In this document: positions 1 through 2,686 of the stretch, piece by piece | How positions within the stretch are numbered: the first letter of the stretch is position 1 | Layout of the letters: each line of letters opens with the position of its first letter | NCBI GenBank assembly: GCA_030590185.1 | Contig: JAUUZB010000356.1 | Coordinates: 1 to 5,494, forward strand | Direction of reading: 5' to 3' | Length of the DNA: 5,494 nt | Source of the DNA: Deltaproteobacteria bacterium | GTDB lineage: Bacteria > Myxococcota > XYA12-FULL-58-9 > JAUUZB01 | Translations under genes and position numbers: made by a program | Notes under the pieces: generated by a model | What the model was told of the DNA's origin: nothing | The model's database searches: none | What the model saw: the letters and a program-made list of their open reading frames with translations, nothing else

Positions 1-2458
1 CGCTCGACGTGGGCCCTATGCCCCCGGATTCGCATTCGCTCGGCTCGCCGCTGCACTGCCAGTTGCTCTCTACCTCGCAGGTCGCGGAGCAGCCATCGGT
101 GCCCCAACGGTTGGCATCATCGCAGCTCTCTGGGGGCTCGATGATCCCGTTGCCACAGCTGCGGCAAACACTCGGCGTGCCGGAACAGATCCAGTCGGCC
201 TCGACCCGGCAGATGATCGAGCAACCGTCAAAACTAACAAAGTTGCCGTCATCGCAGGTCTCGTTCCCCTCGAGGCTGCCATTGCCACAGGCGTTGCAGA
301 CGCTCGGCTCATCCTCACAGGACCAACCCGCCTCCGGCTGGCAACTCTCCGCACAACCATCGCCGGCCACGACGCCACCATCGTCGCAACCCTCGAGCGG
401 CTCCACGATCCCGTTGCCGCAGCTGCCGCAGAGGCTCGGTGAGCCGGCGCAGGTCCAACCCGACTCGACCGTGCAGTCGCTCCCGCAGCCGTCACCGGCG
501 TCGAGCCCGCCGTCGTCGCAACCCTCCACACCGGCGAGCAGCCCGTCGCCGCAGGTCGTACAAACGCTGGGGTTGCCGGCGCACACCGCATTCGCCTCGA
601 GCTCACAGCTGGCTGAGCAGCCGTCACCAGCGTCAAAGGCGCCGTCGTCGCAGCCCTCCGCGAGGGTCACCAGGCCATCGCCACACTCCGACACCAGGGT
701 CGCGGTCTCGGTCGCCTGATTGTTGGTCGGGTCGATCTCGTTGGCATCGGCCCGGGCAACCACGGTCACCGTCATCGGCAGCGGGGCCGAGGCAAAGACC
801 TGAACCGTCGCCGAGATCTCCACCAACAGGGTGCCGCCCACCGGCACCTCGACCGCCCCGTCCAAGACGCTGCCCGATCCAGAGCCGGAGCCGAGGCAAG
901 TCGCGCCGCCGGAGGGCGTACAGATCCAGCTGGCGTCGATCAAGCCGGCCGGCGGCGTGGTCTGGAGGCGCGAATGGGTGCCGTCGTCCGGACCGCTGTT
1001 GGCGACGACGATCGCGTAGAGGAGTGGGTGGCCGGGGGTTACCGGGTTAGGGCTGGTGGTCAAGGCAATGCTCAGATCCATGGCCGGGACCTGCGCGGCG
1101 CCCGTGGCCGTCAGCACCGCTGCGACGCCGGCGGTACGCAGGTCATCGGCGTAGCTGAGTTCGTACGCCTGGCCCCCGAACGTGCTCAGGTGCCCGTCCG
1201 CGTCGACCCCGGTCGCGGCGAACAGGGTATCGAGCACCGCCTCGAACCGGCCGCTGTCGGTACTGGTCTCCGCGAGGGTGACTGGCTCGACCTCGCCGGT
1301 GGCGAGGTTACGCACCGAGGCGGCCAAGGTCTCAGCGGAGGTCGGGTCGAGGTTGCGGTCGGCATCCTCAACGCTGAGGTTCAACGGTTCGCCTGCCAGG
1401 ATTGCCAAATCAACGGCGAGCACCGCGTTGATCCCCACCCCGCCGGTGAGCTCAGCGCCGAGCACCAGGATGCCGGCCACCTCTGCCGCGTGGCTGCGCT
1501 CGGCGTCCACCTCCTGGTCCTCGTCCGTGACCAAACCGACCGTGCCGGCGGTCAAGCTGCAACGACGAAACCATCCGCCGTCACCCCCATTGCGAGTCCG
1601 CCGGCCTGCGAAGACCAACGGCAAGCCGAGGCCATAGCTGTTGCTGAACGCGAAGGTTGGGCAGCTGTCGTCCCAACCAACCACGCTCGTCCCCGTGACA
1701 AAGGTCTCAAAGGCGACCGTGCCGCCGCCAAGGGTGGGAAGGGAGCCCTGCTGCCCCGCCTCGATGGCCAGATAGGCGATCTCCTCGTCAGCAAAGACTA
1801 CGCCGGTCCCGATCTGGCTGCGCTCCAACGCCAGGTTGGCACCGGTGGCGGTCAGGCTCGCACCTGTGAGATTCAAGAACGGTGTCGACGCCTCCCCCGG
1901 GGTGTTGCCGGACTCGTTGAAGCTCGATTGGATCTCAAAGAGCAGAACCGGGGCACTCGCAAACGCGCTGACGTAGCTCAACGCGTACCAGCCGATCGGC
2001 CCGGTCACACCGTTGCTCTGGATGAAATGCGTGTAGAATGATCCAACCTCGATCCGAATCGTACCTACACCGTCCGGCACGTCGTACAATCCTGGCTCGA
2101 CGGCCAAGTAGTCGACGGTCATGCCTGGGTGGGCGCCAAAAGTAGCCGGAGGCTGCACGATCGCCGCGGAGAAACTGGTCTCACTGACCATGCCGATCCT
2201 GACGCTGACCGGTGTGCTCGGCGAGGCGTCCTCCTCCGTCGGCAACAGGAAGACCAGCGGCACCACATCGAATTCGCCGTCAAAAGCCTGAACTATAAAG
2301 TTAGGATCAGCCACCGGGTCGGGGAGGACGATTCGGCCCGCCTCGAATCGACCCGCCCAGGCCGGCCCCGAGGTGAGAGCCATGGCGGCCACCATTCCGA
2401 CGACGGAAACCCACGGTGATCGCAACCGCGGAACCGAGCTGCTCGCAACCCCTGCCAT
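1..2458 (-). CDS. Secreted multidomain surface protein with lectin-like, Ig-like, DUF11 and Myxococcus disulfide repeats (3' end outside window)
   Basis: The reading frame is open from ATG at 2458 to the left edge (819 codons, no stop), so the C-terminus is missing. Residues 1-35 form a Sec signal peptide: Arg11 and Arg13, a hydrophobic stretch, then Ala-Trp-Ala before Gly36. The next in-frame ATG (residue 22) would remove the basic segment, so the first ATG is chosen; its Shine-Dalgarno is weak (only GAG). Residues ~40-338 are a beta-rich region with paired 'YLAVEPG' and 'YLAIEAG' motifs and 'NGGDGGWFRRCSL'. Residues ~339-445 are an Ig-like module with 'DADRNLDPT'. Residues ~460-589 are DUF11-like, with Cys513 and Cys521 probably paired. 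Residues 592-811 are five 44-residue six-Cys repeats. The family context points to a cell-surface or adhesion role; no catalytic motif is visible. The missing tail may carry an anchor such as MYXO-CTERM, which cannot be seen here. The gene is divergent from the lipoprotein gene starting at 2600. Confidence 0.93.
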   Translation of the reverse strand, partial: MAGVASSSVPRLRSPWVSVVGMVAAMALTSGPAWAGRFEAGRIVLPDPVADPNFIVQAFDGEFDVVPLVFLLPTEEDASPSTPVSVRIGMVSETSFSAAIVQPPATFGAHPGMTVDYLAVEPGLYDVPDGVGTIRIEVGSFYTHFIQSNGVTGPIGWYALSYVSAFASAPVLLFEIQSSFNESGNTPGEASTPFLNLTGASLTATGANLALERSQIGTGVVFADEEIAYLAIEAGQQGSLPTLGGGTVAFETFVTGTSVVGWDDSCPTFAFSNSYGLGLPLVFAGRRTRNGGDGGWFRRCSLTAGTVGLVTDEDQEVDAERSHAAEVAGILVLGAELTGGVGINAVLAVDLAILAGEPLNLSVEDADRNLDPTSAETLAASVRNLATGEVEPVTLAETSTDSGRFEAVLDTLFAATGVDADGHLSTFGGQAYELSYADDLRTAGVAAVLTATGAAQVPAMDLSIALTTSPNPVTPGHPLLYAIVVANSGPDDGTHSRLQTTPPAGLIDASWICTPSGGATCLGSGSGSGSVLDGAVEVPVGGTLLVEISATVQVFASAPLPMTVTVVARADANEIDPTNNQATETATLVSECGDGLVTLAEGCDDGAFDAGDGCSASCELEANAVCAGNPSVCTTCGDGLLAGVEGCDDGGLDAGDGCGSDCTVESGWTCAGSPSLCGSCGNGIVEPLEGCDDGGVVAGDGCAESCQPEAGWSCEDEPSVCNACGNGSLEGNETCDDGNFVSFDGCSIICRVEADWICSGTPSVCRSCGNGIIEPPESCDDANRWGTDGCSATCEVESNWQCSGEPSECESGGIGPTSS
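26..685 (-). repeat. Five tandem 44-residue Myxococcus-type cysteine repeats (132 bp units)
   Basis: In translation order the units lie at 685-554, 553-422, 421-290, 289-158 and 157-26. Each is exactly 44 residues with six Cys at fixed unit positions 1, 12, 23, 27, 35 and 42, starting C-G-[DN]-G, with C-D-D at 12-14 and D-G-C at 21-23. This matches the Myxococcus cysteine-rich repeat family (TIGR02232-like). Three disulfides per unit are expected. Units 2-5 have Trp at unit position 33, while unit 1 has Ala there. Units 4 and 5 depart most from the others around positions 15-21. After unit 5 the sequence becomes Gly/Ser/Pro-rich, so the array ends inside the window. Confidence 0.93.
692..1081 (-). 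other. DUF11-type beta-sandwich module (residues ~460-589)
   Basis: The segment begins 'DLSIALTTSPNPVTPG', continues 'YAIVVANSGPDDGT', has the 'SWICTPSGGATC' stretch, and ends 'DANEIDPTNNQATETATLV'. The Y-x-I-V-V-x-N-x-G-P strand, the Cys pair (513 and 521) and the 'DPTNN' closing motif are the standard hallmarks of DUF11 modules, which occur as stalk units in bacterial surface proteins. It sits directly before the disulfide repeat array, starting 3 residues upstream of the first repeat Cys. Confidence 0.82.
1124..1444 (-). other. Ig-like surface module with DADRNLD motif (residues ~339-445)
   Basis: The region has 'LSVEDADRNLDPTSAETL' followed by 'GEVEPVTLAETSTDSGRFEA', then 'DGHLSTFGGQAYELSYADD'. 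This order (DADLNxD, then V-T-L-x-E-T with S-G-x-F, then a closing 'Y.D' strand) is typical of an Ig-like repeat found in large secreted bacterial proteins. Only one copy is present. It most likely acts as a spacer or stalk; acidic residues in the DAD and YADD turns could bind calcium, which is inferred. Confidence 0.6.
1445..2341 (-). other. Lectin-like beta-rich region (residues ~40-338)
   Basis: This part of the minus-strand protein looks like two related halves. Each has a 'PVLLF' or 'PLVFLL' strand and ends in a 'YLA[VI]E[AP]G' motif (residues 118-123 and 229-235). It finishes with 'NGGDGGWFRRCSL' and 'VTDEDQEVDAERSH', which I recall from large secreted bacterial proteins often annotated as H-type-lectin-domain or LamG-containing. 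The only cysteines, 266 and 300, could form a disulfide. The two-half arrangement suggests an internal duplication. Sugar binding is an inference from the loose family resemblance, and I do not see a defined ligand site. Domain edges are approximate. Confidence 0.55.
2354..2458 (-). other. Sec signal peptide of the minus-strand surface protein
   Basis: Residues 1-35 show the three classical parts: an n-region with Arg11 and Arg13, a hydrophobic core around 'VSVVGMVAAMAL', and a small-residue c-region ending Ala-Trp-Ala. Cleavage is predicted between Ala35 and Gly36. There is no Cys at +1, so this is a signal peptidase I substrate and not a lipoprotein. The prediction rests on pattern only. 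Confidence 0.85.
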
Positions 2459-2468
2459 GCGCGTCTCG

Positions 2469-2474
2469 ATTATA
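2469..2474 (-). promoter_or_regulatory. Candidate -10 box TATAAT for the minus-strand gene
   Basis: A perfect sigma-70-type -10 hexamer, TATAAT on the minus strand, ends 10 nt before the A of the ATG at 2458. Transcription would normally begin about 6-8 nt after the box, leaving a leader of only a few bases. The best -35 candidate at an 18 bp spacing, CCGGCA at 2498-2493, matches TTGACA at three positions. In DNA this GC-rich a perfect hexamer is unlikely by chance, but the function is inferred. Confidence 0.55.
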
Positions 2475-2541
2475 GCGGACCTCGTGCTGCCGTGCCGGGC
2501 AAACGGTAGGTCATCGCGTAACCACCGGCGGGCATTCGTGC

Positions 2542-2547
2542 TACAAT
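2542..2547 (+). promoter_or_regulatory. Candidate -10 box TACAAT for the plus-strand gene
   Basis: TACAAT matches the -10 consensus at five of six positions and lies 34 nt before the ATG at 2582 and 52 nt before the ATG at 2600. A start around 2554 would give an ordinary leader containing both Shine-Dalgarno sites. The hexamer 17 bp upstream, TAACCA at 2519-2524, is a poor -35 (three of six). Confidence 0.4.
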
Positions 2548-2571
2548 CAATGGGCGCCCTGGAGTGAGCCC

Positions 2572-2576
2572 GGAGG
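2572..2576 (+). promoter_or_regulatory. Alternative ribosome binding site GGAGG for the in-frame ATG at 2582
   Basis: GGAGG lies 5 nt before an ATG at 2582 that is in frame with the ATG at 2600. Using it would add six residues (MDQGVA) to the n-region of the lipoprotein signal, giving 971 visible codons in place of 965 and placing the lipobox Cys at residue 35. Both starts are credible from sequence alone. Confidence 0.5.
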
Positions 2577-2588
2577 CCTCGATGGATC

Positions 2589-2594
2589 AAGGAG
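2589..2594 (+). promoter_or_regulatory. Ribosome binding site AAGGAG for the ATG at 2600
   Basis: AAGGAG lies 5 nt before the ATG at 2600. This is a strong Shine-Dalgarno at good spacing and is the main reason for choosing 2600 as the start. It lies inside the short extension that would be translated if the upstream ATG at 2582 were used. Confidence 0.65.
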
Positions 2595-2599
2595 TCGCG

Positions 2600-2686
2600 A
2601 TGCGGAGGCCTAGTCCCCCCCGACCGGTCTACCCGCCGAGGGCCGGACTGGCCCTCCTCTGGCCAGCCATGCTGGCGATGGGATGC
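2600..2686 (+). other. Lipoprotein signal peptide and lipobox Cys29
   Basis: The n-region carries Arg2, Arg3, Arg8 and Arg14 among prolines, then a hydrophobic run from Gly16 to Met27, then Gly28 and Cys29 (TGC at 2684). Ala-Met-Gly-Cys is an acceptable, slightly atypical lipobox. Lipid attachment at Cys29 and signal peptidase II cleavage before it are predicted. The following residues 'SGTLLLDPYALDDAEGDD' look like a flexible acidic linker to the first Cys repeat. Confidence 0.8.

Larger units (their letters stand above)
2459..2599. promoter_or_regulatory. Divergent intergenic control region
   Basis: This 141 bp gap separates the two start codons (123 bp if the plus gene starts at 2582). 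It is less GC-rich at its two candidate -10 boxes, one on each strand, whose nearest edges are 67 bp apart. No -35 box on either side matches the sigma-70 consensus well (about 3 of 6 at best), which would fit either a factor-dependent promoter or an alternative sigma factor. An 8 bp palindrome GGGCGCCC sits at 2552-2559 near the expected plus-strand transcription start. No riboswitch, terminator or RNA gene was seen. Confidence 0.6.
2571..2611 (+). repeat. Two direct copies of CGGAGGCCT flanking the alternative starts
   Basis: CGGAGGCCT occurs at 2571-2579 and again at 2603-2611, 32 bp apart (about three helical turns). The first copy contains the GGAGG Shine-Dalgarno for the ATG at 2582 and includes most of a perfect 8 bp palindrome (GAGGCCTC, 2573-2580). 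The second lies just inside the coding sequence after the ATG at 2600. It may be a remnant of a small duplication or a protein-binding site; chance cannot be excluded. Confidence 0.4.

Noticed and set aside
26..685. CRISPR-like periodic repeat
   Set aside because: The 132 bp period is in frame and protein-level, copies are not identical at the DNA level, and there are no spacers.
9..719. Long plus-strand open frame with a periodic Pro/Ser/Gln-rich translation
   Set aside because: It lies exactly opposite the disulfide repeat array, and its periodicity mirrors the 132 bp units. The minus strand has recognised domains with conserved cysteines in a frame that begins with a signal peptide.
974..2041. 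Plus-strand open frame of 355 codons
   Set aside because: It is antisense to the DUF11, Ig-like and lectin-like regions, has no recognisable domain or ribosome binding site, and is the kind of frame expected opposite GC-rich coding sequence.
2475..2500. Sigma-54 promoter around GGCACGGCAGC on the minus strand
   Set aside because: A GG is present but the GC element is not at the required spacing, and the perfect TATAAT next to it is a simpler explanation.
2459..2599. Small RNA, riboswitch or terminator in the intergenic region
   Set aside because: No stable hairpin followed by a U-tract and no conserved riboswitch core was seen; the short palindromes present are only 8 bp.
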